Assembly: GCA_033032175.1 (NCBI GenBank)
Contig: CM065304.1
Location: 3,286,001-3,350,000, forward strand
Direction of reading: 5' to 3'
Origin: Saturnia japonica
Lineage: Eukaryota; Arthropoda; Insecta; Lepidoptera; Saturniidae
Length of the DNA: 64,000 nt
In this document: positions 26,501-35,311 of the stretch, in pieces
How the letters are laid out: each line of letters begins with the position of its first letter
How positions within the stretch are numbered: position 1 is the first letter of the stretch
Program-made: the position numbers and the translations under genes
Notes under the pieces: model-generated
The model's input: the letters and a program-made list of their open reading frames with translations, nothing else
The model's database searches: none
What the model was told of the DNA's origin: nothing

Positions 26501-29500
26501 AATATTTTTCTCCAATATTTTGTACATTACATTCTATTGGAAACCATCGAATTTTACTGTCTATTATTAATGAAACAACATTACATAAAATTATGCTTTC
26601 TTTGAGACAAAGTGACTGTAGCGATATCTCTTGCCACAACTGACGCATCGACAGATCTACATAGCGACATCTATCGAGCCACATACGACGCATCCTACAT
26701 CGCGCTATAGAAATTAACTCAATCGTTGTGTATATATACAAGAACCCGACTACAACCGTCGGGGCATCTGCCCGCCAGACATAGCACCCGTCTGGCCGGA
26801 GGATCCTTCCTTTTCTATGGCGGGTAAGGAACTGTACTCTCTGTTCCTCACCTCCGCTAAAGTGACTATATGTGTACGTGAGGAATGCTTCACACAATAC
26901 CACACCGGTAAAATATAATCACAATTAAGTATACCTATAAATATTAAGTAATCATTTAGTTGTATGCCTGGGCTGAACATTGAAGACCATTTTCGATTTT
27001 CAACAACGTTCAGTCAAAACATTTTATATTATAAAGTAAGTAGATATTCCTAGGATTTGTGTTGTAGTTGGATAGTGTTGAATCTCTGGGATGAGCTTAG
27101 AGCTCTTCAGGTTCAAGGTCAGCAACGCGCTAGTTGTACGTATCGTATTACAAGCGTCCCTAAGCTACAATAGCCGCTTACCTACACAGACGGACCATAC
27201 ACTTGTTTGTCACCTTTGTTGTATGAAAAAAAAGATTTTCAAGTTTCTGTCCTATCAATAATAGGTTTCACAAACAGACAGAGTAGATAATGAAATATCC
27301 TTTATTGTGCACATTATTCATTGTTAGGATCCCATAGATGGCGCTGTGGTCGAGCTATTAACTGCCGGGAAAGGTACAACAACGTTTGCAGGCCCAGCTA
27401 GTTAAATTTAAATTATAATTTGTTAGCTTAGCTCAAAACTGATATTCGAATTCAGGTACAGATCATATTTAAGAAATCTCTGACAACGCAGGTCCATTTA
27501 CCTTGAGCTGTACCCTGCTTCATAATCATTGGAGTAACAAGTTCGGAGACGACATTCGCAACGCGATGCTCCGATGACGTATAGTATTGAGGTATCATCG
27601 CTTTCAGCTGACAGCAGCAGGGTCTGTCGCACGTGGTGTCGACACTTGCGACATGACTCTCTATTTTACCACCGTTTCTTTTATTTTGGTACGTTTCACG
27701 TCCATTTATAATTTTTTTAGCGTAACTTTGAAATTTTATTTCGGAAATAATGGAGCTCCTTTTTTTAGATTTCCCGTCGCAAGAAGTTTTGCCTCTAGCA
27801 TTAATTTTTAAACCATTTGTGGAAAACTTTTTCTCCTTTTTTTCACCTAAAAAGTAATTTAATTATATTTGAGTAGGTAGATTATTTTACTCGCTTCGGC
27901 AATACGGCTGCAGTGAATACAACGAATAAGATAGGTGATATTTCAATTCAGGAAATCGGCCACTGCTAAAAGATAAAAATGAATCCCAGCAAACAGGTTT
28001 GAACTCGTAAGATAAACGACCAGACTATAGAAGAAATGTTACAGACCTCTGTACTCTTGGAAGTGAATTACTGGCTAAACTCAATATAAAGGTGCCCACC
28101 CACTCCGTAATACATCAACAATTGTTTAGCTTTCCTTTATGTATCAAGAATGTAACGAAGAATAGTCCCATTTATAGAATGTATAGGCGTTATAATGAAG
28201 TTAATTTACAGTACGACATATTTTGCGCCAATCTTGCCAAATTTAAAGGCTCACTTGCGTAATAATATATTTGATTTCTTTTTAATTATTAAATCTTCAA
28301 CGTCCATTTACATATAATCAGTACTTGTTAACAATGTAAGTTATGCACATATGTCTAGGGTACTAGACTTAAATAGCTATTTAGACATTATTTTTTGATC
28401 TCCTACATGTATATATATGTGCCTTATGAAATAAAATAAAAATAATTGGTTAATATTTTGGAGTGTTTATATTAAAGCACGAGTGATCTAGAAGCAATTT
28501 TTGTTTTGCTAGTACGTATTGGAAATACTTACTCTTGTCATTTACATGTATATCATTCTTCCAGTTAGAAAAATTCTCACACATTTGAATGTACACTGAA
28601 GAACTGTCACCTGAACACTCAGACACATCGTCAGAACTCGCCACAATAATGAAAACTGAAGAGGCATCTCCATCCAACTTATTCGACATGATTTCATCAA
28701 CCATATCTCTTATATCATGTTCACTAATTAAATCGTTTATAATTAGAACAGGTTTGTCCTTATGTTTGTTTTCCTGAGATTCATCATCCAATTTATTAAT
28801 TTTGATACCAGATACTCTAAATATTAACACATCATTGTTCTTTGTAAAGCTTTTATATAATGTATTTTGTAAACTTTCTCCATCTATACCACTTTTAGTA
28901 CTGAAAATAATAATAGCAATTATTATCTATAATCTCGTACGACAAACACATTATGTTTAAAGAATCTATGATATTTATATAGGCATCGAAATAATACCAT
29001 CCTGTAAATATCCCAAACGTACGAGTAAGTAAAAGCCCCGTTTGTAAGGAAGACATGGGCCACACCATCCTGACTTAATCACTAACAAATCTACATATCT
29101 GTTTTTTCCACATATAAGCTGTATAATGGTACCTACTACGAAAACTTTTCTCAATCGTTGAAATTTTCACTTTGTTTTTTCCTTATACTGACAATCGATA
29201 TTATTAGCAACTGAAATCACGAAAATTCGTTGGCAAGCAGAGAAATCTCCAATGAAATTAGGTGTTTCAAAAAAATAATAATTAAGAATCAACACACTGG
29301 TTGAACGCGATACGTGACGCCTAGTTTATAGTGGTCACAATACAGTATACAAGTTAAAAATAGCACACCCACCGCCGCGACCTCCGTCTCTCGCGGCAAC
29401 TCAAGCATAGAACCCTTAATCTGGCAGCCACCCGCGCAATACAAGTGACACTGCACTCTTAATCACTTAGCTACTCACATCATTACACACAATATGTTCA

Positions 29501-32500
29501 TTTATACGTCCACACCACATTAGGTTTTGTAGGGAACCTTATTTTTCCTCTTTTTTACGCTAGTTAGTGTCGACCATATTTCAGATCACTAAATCCATAT
29601 ACAGGATTCAGATCCTCCCAGAAGGCAGGAACATGTGTATATATGTATATGTTAGTTTAGCTCGACTTTTACGGATAGGGAATTAGTCAGATCGCGAATC
29701 CGCGGCAACAATCCAAGCTAAGGTCCGGCCACTTTGGTACCTTTGCGCGCTTGTTGCCCATGCTCGGTAAAGCTGTAAAAGCCATCAGCGGCTCTGTTTT
29801 TGGATAGAGTAACACTAAGGTCAAATCGAAAAAAAAACAAGTTAAAACTTACCTGAGTTCACTCTCGATAATGGAGTAATCTATTTGGTTCGTGAAATAT
29901 TCTTTCTCTTCAGCAAATTCATCACTGTATAATGCTTCAGATTGTGGATAATATAAATAATGACTAGAATGAGAAGCAATACTATTGTCGACCATTGATA
30001 TTACACTTATCCTCCTGACACTACATCTCGACTGCGTCGAGAGACTTAATGACGATTCGGTTTTAAGGAAATATATTGAATCAAAACTTGATCCAGGTGT
30101 CTCAGAGCAATCTTTAGATATTATTGAATTTGAAATGGTAGAAGTTGCGTTTTTATTTATTATTTGTGATGTATTACAATTTGTGTAATATTTTACCTCT
30201 ATTATATTGTTCTCGGACTCACAATCGTAAATGTACGTGTTCGAGTTAATGTACTTTCTACCATAGGTAGTAAATTTACCTTCCAAGCATTCTTCGGAAC
30301 TGTTTTTACAGACTGGACTGCGAAACACATTTTGTATTTCTTCTTTGGGATTTATATTGAGATCGTTTAAAATCGAGTAAATAGCATCATTTCCGATACT
30401 GTCTGTTGAATTTGTAGCAAAATGATCGTTAATATAAATCGAGGTAGGAATATCATTTTTGGGTGTCTCGATTAAAAATGAAGGCACGCCTAATGCTCTT
30501 CCTACTGTTACTTTAATTCCTTCGTTATCTGTTAAAACACCACTTTTGATGCCTGGGATACATTCGTTAGGACAGGGACAAATTGAGGAAAAATCCGGTG
30601 AGGTTACTCTGATTTTTACATAACTATGCTTAAATCTTATTTTCTTTTTATCACAACCGCATCCACGATCACAAGTTGTAGTCTTCTGAATATCTTGTAA
30701 CTCTTCTAAGATTCCAGCAGATTTTCTAATTGCACCGATCGATTTAGCGCTTTTTTTGGACGTTTCAACACCAATTTTTTTAGATTTTGTTTTTATTTTT
30801 CCTAATTTTTCTGATGATACACGCTTCGGCGATATTTCAGCCACTTTTCTATCTTTTTTTTCCATTTTTTCTTTTTGTGCTGGCATTTTACCTTCTACCG
30901 GTGTTGATAATCCAAATTCTTTTACTTTACGAAATTTTTCAGAAGGAGTCTTGCCTATTCTTTCGGATTCTGGTGTTAAAAGACTACATATACATTCGTC
31001 ACTTGGTCCTTTGCCTTCTTTCATTATTTTTGCTGTTTTTTTATCAAGCTTTTGCCGTTTTTGTGGTGACAAGGCAGGAGGCCCTAGGTCTGAAGGTACC
31101 TGACGTTTCGATGGCTTGGCCATTACTTCAGCCTGCACTTTTTTTATCAAAGCTTTTTCAGAATCTTGTCCTTCCTTCTGGTAAAGGCGCCCCGGCCTTT
31201 GCTAAATTCTTCAGTATCTTATCTTTTTGTGCAGTTGTTTTTCCTTCTAAAGGAGTAACTATTCCAGCTGCATAAGCTTTTCGTGTTTTATCTGCTTCTG
31301 ACGGTGATCTTGACTCTCGTGGCAAACCCATATCCTTTCTTACTTTCTTTATTAATTCTTTCTCTGATGGGGTTTTTCCGTCTGGCAAAGGTATGCCAGA
31401 TTTAGCTAAATCTTTTAATATTTTTTCTTTTTGTGCAGGTGTTTTGCCTGATAATGGCGTTAATAATCCTGCAGCTTTTGCAGCTCGTATTTTTTCTGAG
31501 GGTACCTGAGGTTTCGATGGCTTACTCATTACTTCAGCTTGCACTTTTTTTATCAAAGCTTTTTCAGAATTTGTTCTTCCTTCTGGTAAAGGCGCCCCGG
31601 CCTTTGCTAAATTCTTCAGTATCTTATCTTTTTGTGCAGTTGTTTTTCCTTCTAAAGGAGTAACTATTCCAGCTGCATAAGCTTTTCGTGTTTTATCTGC
31701 TTCTGACGGTGATCTTGACTCTCGTGGCAGACCCATATCTTTTCTTACTTTCTTTATTAATTCTTTCTCTGATGGTGTTTTACCGTCTGGCAAAGGTATG
31801 CCAGATTTAGCTAAATCTTTTAATATTTTTTCTTTTTGTGCAGGTGTTTTGCCTGATAATGGCGTTAATAATCCTGCAGCTTTTGCAGCTCGTAATTTTT
31901 CTGAGGGTACCTGAGGTTTCGATGGCTTACTCATTACTTCAGCTTGCACTTTTTTTATCAAAGCTTTTTCAGAATTTGTCCTTCCTTCTGGTAAAGGCGC
32001 CCCGGCCTTTGCCAAATCCTTCAGTATCTTATCTTTTTGTGCAGTAGTTTTTCCTTCTAAAGGAGTAACTATTCCTGCTGCATAAGCTTTTCGTGTTTTA
32101 TCTGCTTCTGATGGTGATCTTGACTCTCGTGGTAGACCCATATCTTTTCTTACTTTCTTTATTAATTCTTTCTCTGATGGTGTTTTTCCGTCTGGCAAAG
32201 GTATGCCAGATTTAGCTAAATCTTTTAATATTTTTTCTTTTTGTGCAGGTGTTTTGCCTGATAATGGTGTCAGTAATCCTGCAGCTTTTGCAGCTCGTAA
32301 TTTTTCTGATGGTACGGTAGATGGTGCTGAGGTTTTTATTTTCCGTATCATCGATTTTTCTGAAGGAGTTTTTCCTTCTGGAAGTTGAAGTCCTTGCTTC
32401 GCTATGCTTCTTAAGATCTTTTCTTTTTGAGATGGAGTTTTACCTTCTAACCTGGTAGTTAAAGGGGTCTTAGCAGTTGACCGAATTTTATCAATGGGAG

Positions 32501-35309
32501 ATACATAACCTGTATCAGCTTTAACTTTCTTAATTAATTCTTTTTCCGATGGAGTTTTTCCTAGAGGCAAAGGTAAACCTGCCACGATCCTGTCTCTTAG
32601 AATTTTCTCTTTTTGTTGTGGTGTTTTACCTTGTAGAGAAGTAATTAATCCAGCTGATTTAGCTTTTCGAAGCCTTTCTGAAGAAGCACCGGGTATGGTA
32701 CCTTTTTTTACTTTATTGATTAATGCTTTTTCTGACGGCGTTCGACCTTCAGGCAAAGGTACTCCCATATCAGCTTGTTTTTTTAAAACCTTTTCTTTTT
32801 GACTTGGTGTTTTACCTTCTAACGGTGTTATAATACCTGCAGCTTGTGCCCTAGCATAATTTTCTTTAGCTGAGAGAGTCTTTGGCTCTGGTGGTAGACC
32901 CATATCTAATCGTACTTTATCAATCAGTTTTTTTTCGGATGTCGTTTTTCCTTCAGGTAGTGGAAGCCCTTGTTTAGCTAATCCTCTTAAAATATTTTCT
33001 TTTTGGGCCGGTGTCTTGCCTGCTAAAGGTGTAAGAATACCAGCAGCTTTAGCAGATTTTAGTTTTTCAGATGTTATTTTTTGTGGTATTAATTTAGATG
33101 TCTTCGGTTTTAGCGACTGTTTCTCACTATCAGGGGTAAGCATACCGCAAATACATTCATCACTGGGTCCCTTGCCCTCTTTCATTACTTTAGCTGTTTT
33201 TTTATCGATTTTCTGAATTTTTTCGGGAGTTAAATCACGTTTTTCTCTTGTTTTTGTTTTTTTGCGTGGTTCTTTTATCTTTTTGATTAATGCTTTTTCA
33301 GATGGAGTCCTTCCTTGTGGAAGTGGTACTCCCAGTTCCGCTTGAGCTTTAAGTATCTTTTCCTTGTCAGCTGGTGTCTTACCTTCTAGAGGTACTATGA
33401 TACCAGCAGTGATTCCCTTATTATATTTATCCTTTTCAGAAGCCGTTTTAGGTTCCGGTGGCAAACCTAGATCAATTCGAACTTTATGAAGAATTTTTTT
33501 TTCTGATGGTGATTTAGCTTCAGGTAAAGGAAGACCATGCATAGCAAGCCCTTTAAAAATTTTTTCTTTTTGTTCTGGCGTTTTCCCTTCTATTGGTGTT
33601 AGTAGCCCAGCAGTTTTCACTTTTCGAATTTTTTCCGAAGGAGCGGCACCTTCCGAAGGAGGCCGAACACTTGTTTTCATTTTAGCTATGAGCGCTTTTT
33701 CTGAAGGTGTTCGTCCCTCTGGCAATGGAATACCCATATCTACTTGGCGTTTAAGAATTTTCTCCTTTTCAGCCGGTGATTTACCCTCCAGGGGAGTTAT
33801 TATGCCAGCTGTCATGGCTTTTTTATATTTCTCTTTTGCTGCTTCAGTTTTTGGTTCTGGTGGTAGACCCAACTCAGTACGAACTTTTTCAAGTAGTTTT
33901 TTTTCAGAGGGTGTCTTTGCTTCAGGAAGTGGAAGACCTTCAATAGCTAAGCCTTTAAGTATTTTTTCCTTTTGTTCGGGTGTCTTGTCTGTTAATGGAG
34001 TAAGCAGCCCTGCTGTTTTTGCCCTTCGTATTTTCTCTGAGGGAACAATAACTGATGGAGTTTTAGATGAAGTTTTAATTCTGTCTATTAGTTTCTTTTC
34101 AGAAGGAGTTCGACCCTCCGGTAGCGGTATACCAAGATCAGCTTGAGCTTTTAGAATTTTTTCTTTCTTAGCTGCAGTTTTTCCTTCTAAAGGTGTAATA
34201 ATTCCGGATTCCATGGCTTTCTTGTATTTCTCTTTTATTGAAGGTGTTTTAGGTTCTGGTGGAAGGCCAACATCTTTCCGAACTTTTCTAATCAATTTTT
34301 TTTCTGACGGGGTTTTGCCTTCTGGAAGAGGAATCCCGTGCATAGCAAGACCTCTTAGTATTTTTTCTTTCTGTTCGGGCGTTTTACTTTCTAAAGGTGT
34401 TAATAAACCAGCTTCTTTCGCTTTACGAACTTTTTCCGATGGTGTTTTTTTTAAAGTTGCTTCAGTTTTAATTTTCTGTATTAAAGCTTTATCGGATAGC
34501 TTTCGTCTTTCTTTCTCAGCTTGTTTTTTAAGAATTTTTTCTTTTTCTGCAGAAGATTTCCGTTCAAGTGATACTGGAACACCAGATGTTTCTACTTTTT
34601 TCGATTTTTCTTTGTCAGCCGCAGTTTTTGATTCTCTCGGTAAGCCTGTTTCACCTTTTTTAAACTTTTGTTTCTTCTTTTCTTTTGGGCTTGTTGTGTC
34701 GATATCTGTGAGAGCGATAGCACCAACTGATTTACGCTTTTCTCCAAGGCGTCGTTCTTCTCTGGGTAAATGTCCACAAAGTATACAGTTACAATGATCA
34801 CAATTTTTCTTTTTGTAACAGTCGTATAAACTTTTCATTACCTCAAACATCGCGTCAGAATTACATGAACAACAGCACGTTTCTTCTTTAGTACTTAATT
34901 GACATCTGTAAATTCTCCATTTGATTTGTGTTAATGAATTGTTAAATGGATTAAAACACTCAGGTATTGGGTAACCTGAAGCTACGTTTACTATATAATC
35001 AGAACGATAAGAACTATTTGTAGATGTATCTATGTCAGAATTCCTAATACACATATTTTTATCTCTTTTTTCTTCCGTTAATTCAGGCATACTGGATAAT
35101 TGGATTATTGGCGCTATGTTATGAGTATGATTTAATTTCGATAAGGACACGCCCCAAAGAAGTTTATGCATTTTATAAACTTTCTTTTTTTTACGTTTCT
35201 TGTATTGGTTTCGTTTATTTTTCCTTTCTATTATACTAATATTTTTAACACCGTTGCAAGGATTTTCCTCTTCTTCCATTTGTGCCATAAGCTTATTATT
35301 TATCGTCAT
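7811..35309 (-). CDS. Five-exon gene for a long repeat and cysteine-rich protein (reconstructed)
   Basis: Joining 29853-35309, 28533-28900, 27502-27846, 26148-26468 and 7811-8544 on the minus strand gives 7224 nt after removing one apparent extra base near 31165. That is exactly 2408 codons, or 2407 residues plus TAA. Intron phases agree at every junction (2, 1, 1, 1), and donors and acceptors fit the GT-AG rule, two donors being GTAAGT. Layout: an acidic/basic N-terminus; a Cys cluster at about residues 155-215; about 17 units of roughly 65 residues built on G-K-T-P-(S/A)-(E/Q)-K, residues about 225-1450; two copies of a block with K-G-P-S-D-E-C-I-C; then about 950 residues of mixed and Cys-rich sequence ending in seven C-x-C motifs. 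No signal peptide or membrane segment is evident from the first ATG. The family is not recognised. The lysine-rich repeats and C-x-C clusters suggest a structural protein, which is inference. Transcript evidence is absent, so exon joins rest on splice signals and phase only. Confidence 0.75.
8610..8712 (+). repeat. Dispersed repeat, copy 1
   Basis: Shares GAGCGACCGT, then GACGAGGTAGCAC, then AGTGTACTAAAG in order with the reverse complement of 62790-62905. Family unknown. Confidence 0.55.
8960..9740 (+). pseudogene. Non-LTR retrotransposon fragment (jockey-like reverse transcriptase, C-terminal part)
   Basis: Broken frames read S-L-D-M-T-K-D-F-D-R-V (RT finger/palm start), F-N-A-K-K-T, I-L-G-V-D-I-H, Y-H-G-E-C-S-E-G-L-F-N-L-I-P and H-N-R-T-T-R, in the order of lepidopteran jockey-like ORF2 C-termini. 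Multiple stops and a large gap remove the Y-A-D-D region. A related fragment lies at 61010-61690 on the minus strand. Confidence 0.65.
10230..10480. other. GC-richer island, no gene assigned
   Basis: CpG-containing sequence with short open frames on both strands (67 and 73 codons) that do not look conserved. Could be part of an element or a regulatory patch in intron 4. Confidence 0.3.
10563..11040 (+). mobile_element. Lep1-like Helitron (family A), copy 1, 3' end decayed
   Basis: Begins TCTATACAATTAATAAAG and GAAGTG-CTGTTTGTAATGTC, follows the family through ACCGATTTT and the AATAAGCATTTTTG block, then loses the CAGCTAGT end. Confidence 0.7.
11298..11353. other. GC-rich hairpin
   Basis: GCGCGGCGCAG and CTGCGCCGCGC form an 11-bp perfect stem around a loop of about 30 bases in AT-rich DNA. 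Confidence 0.5.
11898..12395 (-). mobile_element. Lep1-like Helitron (family A), copy 2
   Basis: Reads on the minus strand from TCTATACAATTAATAAAA to CAGCTAGT, with the conserved internal sentence GTCCCGTCAAAATCGGTCC visible on the plus strand. Both ends are present. Confidence 0.75.
13120..13668 (-). pseudogene. RTE-type non-LTR retrotransposon, 3' end
   Basis: Minus-strand frame reads G-W-A-A-F-G-K-L-R-D-V-F-S-S-K, V-M-T-Y-G-T-E-T-W-S-L-T, R-A-M-E-R-A-M-L-G-V and G-H-I-V-R-R-T-D, typical of the ORF end in RTE elements. A frameshift near 13330 moves the rest (E-W-R-P-R-T-G-K-R) to another frame. It ends in an (ATG)n tail at 13121-13141, a usual RTE 3' feature. 5' truncated. Confidence 0.8.
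13755..14070 (+). mobile_element. SINE-like fragments
   Basis: 13760-13855 (AGTCTTCCACTAGGCTTAGC ... AGGTGAGATTG) matches the 3' half of the SINE at 56880-57230. 13975-14060 (CCGACCGGATCATGACCACC ...) matches 47600-47690. Confidence 0.55.
14241..14248. repeat. Left 8-bp target duplication of the outer hAT
   Basis: CAAATAAA, identical to 24540-24547. Confidence 0.85.
14520..16670 (-). pseudogene. Transposase of the outer hAT, broken
   Basis: 16317-16552 encodes a mid-region segment (F-I-V-E-T-L-S-P-I-S-I-V-E) known from ZBED-type hAT transposases. 15048-15725 gives scattered pieces with several stops. The C-terminal dimerisation motif S-S-A-T-V-E-R-P-F-S-F is at about 14580-14625, beyond a MITE inserted at 14651-15038. 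The G-rich 16555-16670 looks inserted too. Not functional. Confidence 0.7.
14651..15038. mobile_element. MITE inserted in the outer hAT transposase
   Basis: Inverted ends ACGTGACAACGTC at 14652-14664 and 15025-15037, about 390 bp, internal sequence GC-richer than the surroundings. It separates the hAT C-terminal motif from the rest of the coding region. Target duplication not clear. Confidence 0.65.
17618..17625. repeat. Left 8-bp target duplication of the inner hAT
   Basis: TCCCTAGC, identical to 20293-20300. Confidence 0.9.
17626..20292 (+). mobile_element. Second hAT transposon, nested in the first
   Basis: Termini CAGCGTTCACTT (left) and the reverse complement CAGTGTTGCCACTT (right), 2667 bp. 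It is flanked by identical TCCCTAGC at 17618-17625 and 20293-20300. It carries one transposase remnant on the plus strand. Confidence 0.9.
18058..20040 (+). pseudogene. Transposase of the inner hAT, broken
   Basis: Order: BED-like zinc finger (C-L-Y-C ... H-K-D-N) at about 18060-18190. The RNase H-like core begins with L-I-L-D-E-S-T-D at about 18485 (first catalytic Asp), then I-C-H-S-I-Q-L-A and C-A-T-R-W at about 18790 and 18975. The C-terminal motif L-P-H-S-N-A-D-V-E-R-V-F-S-S-M starts at 19741. Lesions: TGA at 18681-18683, a frameshift near 19250, a stop near 19575 and a shift before 19741. The family is the DUF4371/ZBED kind of hAT transposase. Not functional, though key motifs are still readable, so the insertion is moderately young. 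Confidence 0.85.
20293..20300. repeat. Right 8-bp target duplication of the inner hAT
   Basis: TCCCTAGC, identical to 17618-17625. Confidence 0.9.
20590..21193 (+). mobile_element. Helitron-like element (family C), copy 1
   Basis: Starts CTAATATAACAGAGCAGAAG and ends GTGAAACCGTGGAGCATAGCTA. The 41239-41870 copy is in the opposite orientation. A further 5' fragment in reverse lies at about 21910-21985. Confidence 0.6.
21308..21383 (-). mobile_element. Short LINE/SINE tail, copy 1
   Basis: Minus-strand reading AAGTCCGGTGAAGCTGTAAA ... GGGCCC ... ACAGT followed by poly(A) (poly-T at the left on the plus strand). Nearby TTGAAG on both sides suggests a target duplication. Confidence 0.65.
21453..21477. 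repeat. (GA)n microsatellite
   Basis: About twelve GA units. Confidence 0.8.
22380..24120. other. Right part of the outer hAT: unassigned inserts
   Basis: 22430-22681 is an 83-codon frame with E-L-D-S-D-K-P-L-V, not recognised. 22840-23060 is GC-richer with a poly-T tract, perhaps a SINE-like insert. 23823-24115 is about 60% GC and looks like the 3' end of a non-LTR element on the minus strand, family unknown. None is an intact gene. Confidence 0.35.
24540..24547. repeat. Right 8-bp target duplication of the outer hAT
   Basis: CAAATAAA, identical to 14241-14248. Confidence 0.85.
24548..26147. other. Remainder of intron 4
   Basis: AT-rich; 25050-25108 is a partial copy of the SINE at 47845-48125 (TGTATTTTCCGAAGGGTTAG). 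No other recognisable feature. Confidence 0.4.
26148..26468 (-). CDS. Exon 4 of the reconstructed gene
   Basis: Acceptor TTGTTTTTAG at 26469-26470, donor GCAG then GTAACT at 26142-26147. The 321-nt exon is phase 1 on both sides, so it can be skipped without a frameshift. The protein is Pro- and Cys-containing (S-C-I-I-P-S-C-S-G-R-T-T-C-H-D, and P-C-H-C-T-P-S) and ends L-K-P-G-G-A before the split codon. No known domain is recognised. The frame stays open about 45 nt past the donor into the intron, which is not expected to be translated. Confidence 0.7.
26617..26858. mobile_element. TATA-containing dispersed repeat, copy 1
   Basis: Starts TGTAGCGATATCTC, holds TATATATACAAGAACCC, ends CACCTCCGCT, and is flanked by AAAGTGAC at 26609-26616 and 26859-26866. 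A homologue lies at 63668-63931. It resembles a solo LTR or short Pol II-type element; superfamily unsettled. Confidence 0.55.
27502..27846 (-). CDS. Exon 3 of the reconstructed gene (found by splice phase)
   Basis: The frame has no convenient ATG, so simple start-to-stop scanning misses this exon. Acceptor ATTACTTTTTAG (dinucleotide 27847-27848) is followed by 345 nt open without a stop (2+114x3+1) to a donor CAAG then GTAAAT at 27496-27501. Both sides are phase 1, matching exon 2 and exon 4. The translation is Lys/Asn-rich, then has a Cys knot T-T-C-D-R-P-C-C-C-Q-L and a hydrophilic C-terminal half with V-S-E-L-V-T-P-M. The T-C-D-R-x-C-x-C spacing resembles T-T-C-D-R-G-C-G-C-D in exon 1, which supports membership of the same protein. 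Confidence 0.7.
28533..28900 (-). CDS. Exon 2 of the reconstructed gene
   Basis: The acceptor TTATTTTCAG (dinucleotide at 28901-28902) precedes 368 nt that enter with one base completing a codon (AG+T) and leave in phase 1. The donor is AAGA then GTAAGT at 28527-28532. The 122 whole codons give acidic and Ser-rich protein including F-I-I-V-A-S-S-D-D-V-S-E. If the donor is not used, the frame reads on to a TAA at 28450-28452, which would give an alternative C-terminus about 28 residues past the splice site. Confidence 0.75.
29365..29838 (+). mobile_element. Longer retroposon copy ending in the LINE/SINE tail
   Basis: The body (AATACAAGTGACACTGCACT, AATTAGTCAGATCGCG, TTGTTGCCCATGCT) matches 58225-58690. 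It runs on into GTAAAGCTGTAAAAGCC and a poly-A stretch at 29830-29838. It lies in intron 1 of the large gene, opposite orientation. It shows that the short tails elsewhere are 5'-truncated copies of a longer element. Confidence 0.55.
29853..35309 (-). CDS. Exon 1 (largest exon), repeat region of the reconstructed gene
   Basis: This exon encodes about 1818 residues. The start is the first in-frame ATG (35307-35309); the frame is open a further 100 bases upstream with no ATG before a TAA, so the true start may differ. A Cys-rich patch (T-C-C-C-S-C, then C-D-H-C-N-C-I-L-C) precedes the repeats. Repeat units carry two alternating blocks, one with T-P-L-x-G-K-T-P-x-x-K-E-K-I-L-K and one with P-L-P-E-G-K-T-P-S-E-K. 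The block around D-E-C-I-C occurs twice, at about 33120-33190 and 30965-31030. Near the 3' end lie D-R-G-C-G-C-D and C-P-C-P-N-E-C. The exon ends in ...CTCAG followed by GTAAGT, an excellent donor, in phase 2. The long frame is broken by one extra base near 31165; downstream sequence continues the same protein in the shifted frame, so both halves belong together. Confidence 0.85.
31095..32310 (-). repeat. Three near-identical 405-bp tandem units inside exon 1
   Basis: Units start at GGTAC in 31095, 31501 and 31906 and end at the same motif in 32311. Their lengths are 406, 405 and 405 bp. Each encodes 135 residues (two 65-residue blocks plus linker). They are almost identical at DNA level, whereas repeats farther upstream have diverged, so this is recent amplification or gene conversion. 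The 406-bp unit carries the extra base that breaks the frame. Confidence 0.9.
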
Positions 35310-35311
35310 GT

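Noticed and set aside
26469..26903. 144-codon minus-strand frame
   Set aside because: It runs through a dispersed repeat and intron sequence; only the repeat part is shared with 63.8 kb.
27330..27402. Extra Helitron end (CCCAGCTAGT)
   Set aside because: No matching 5' end or family resemblance in this window.
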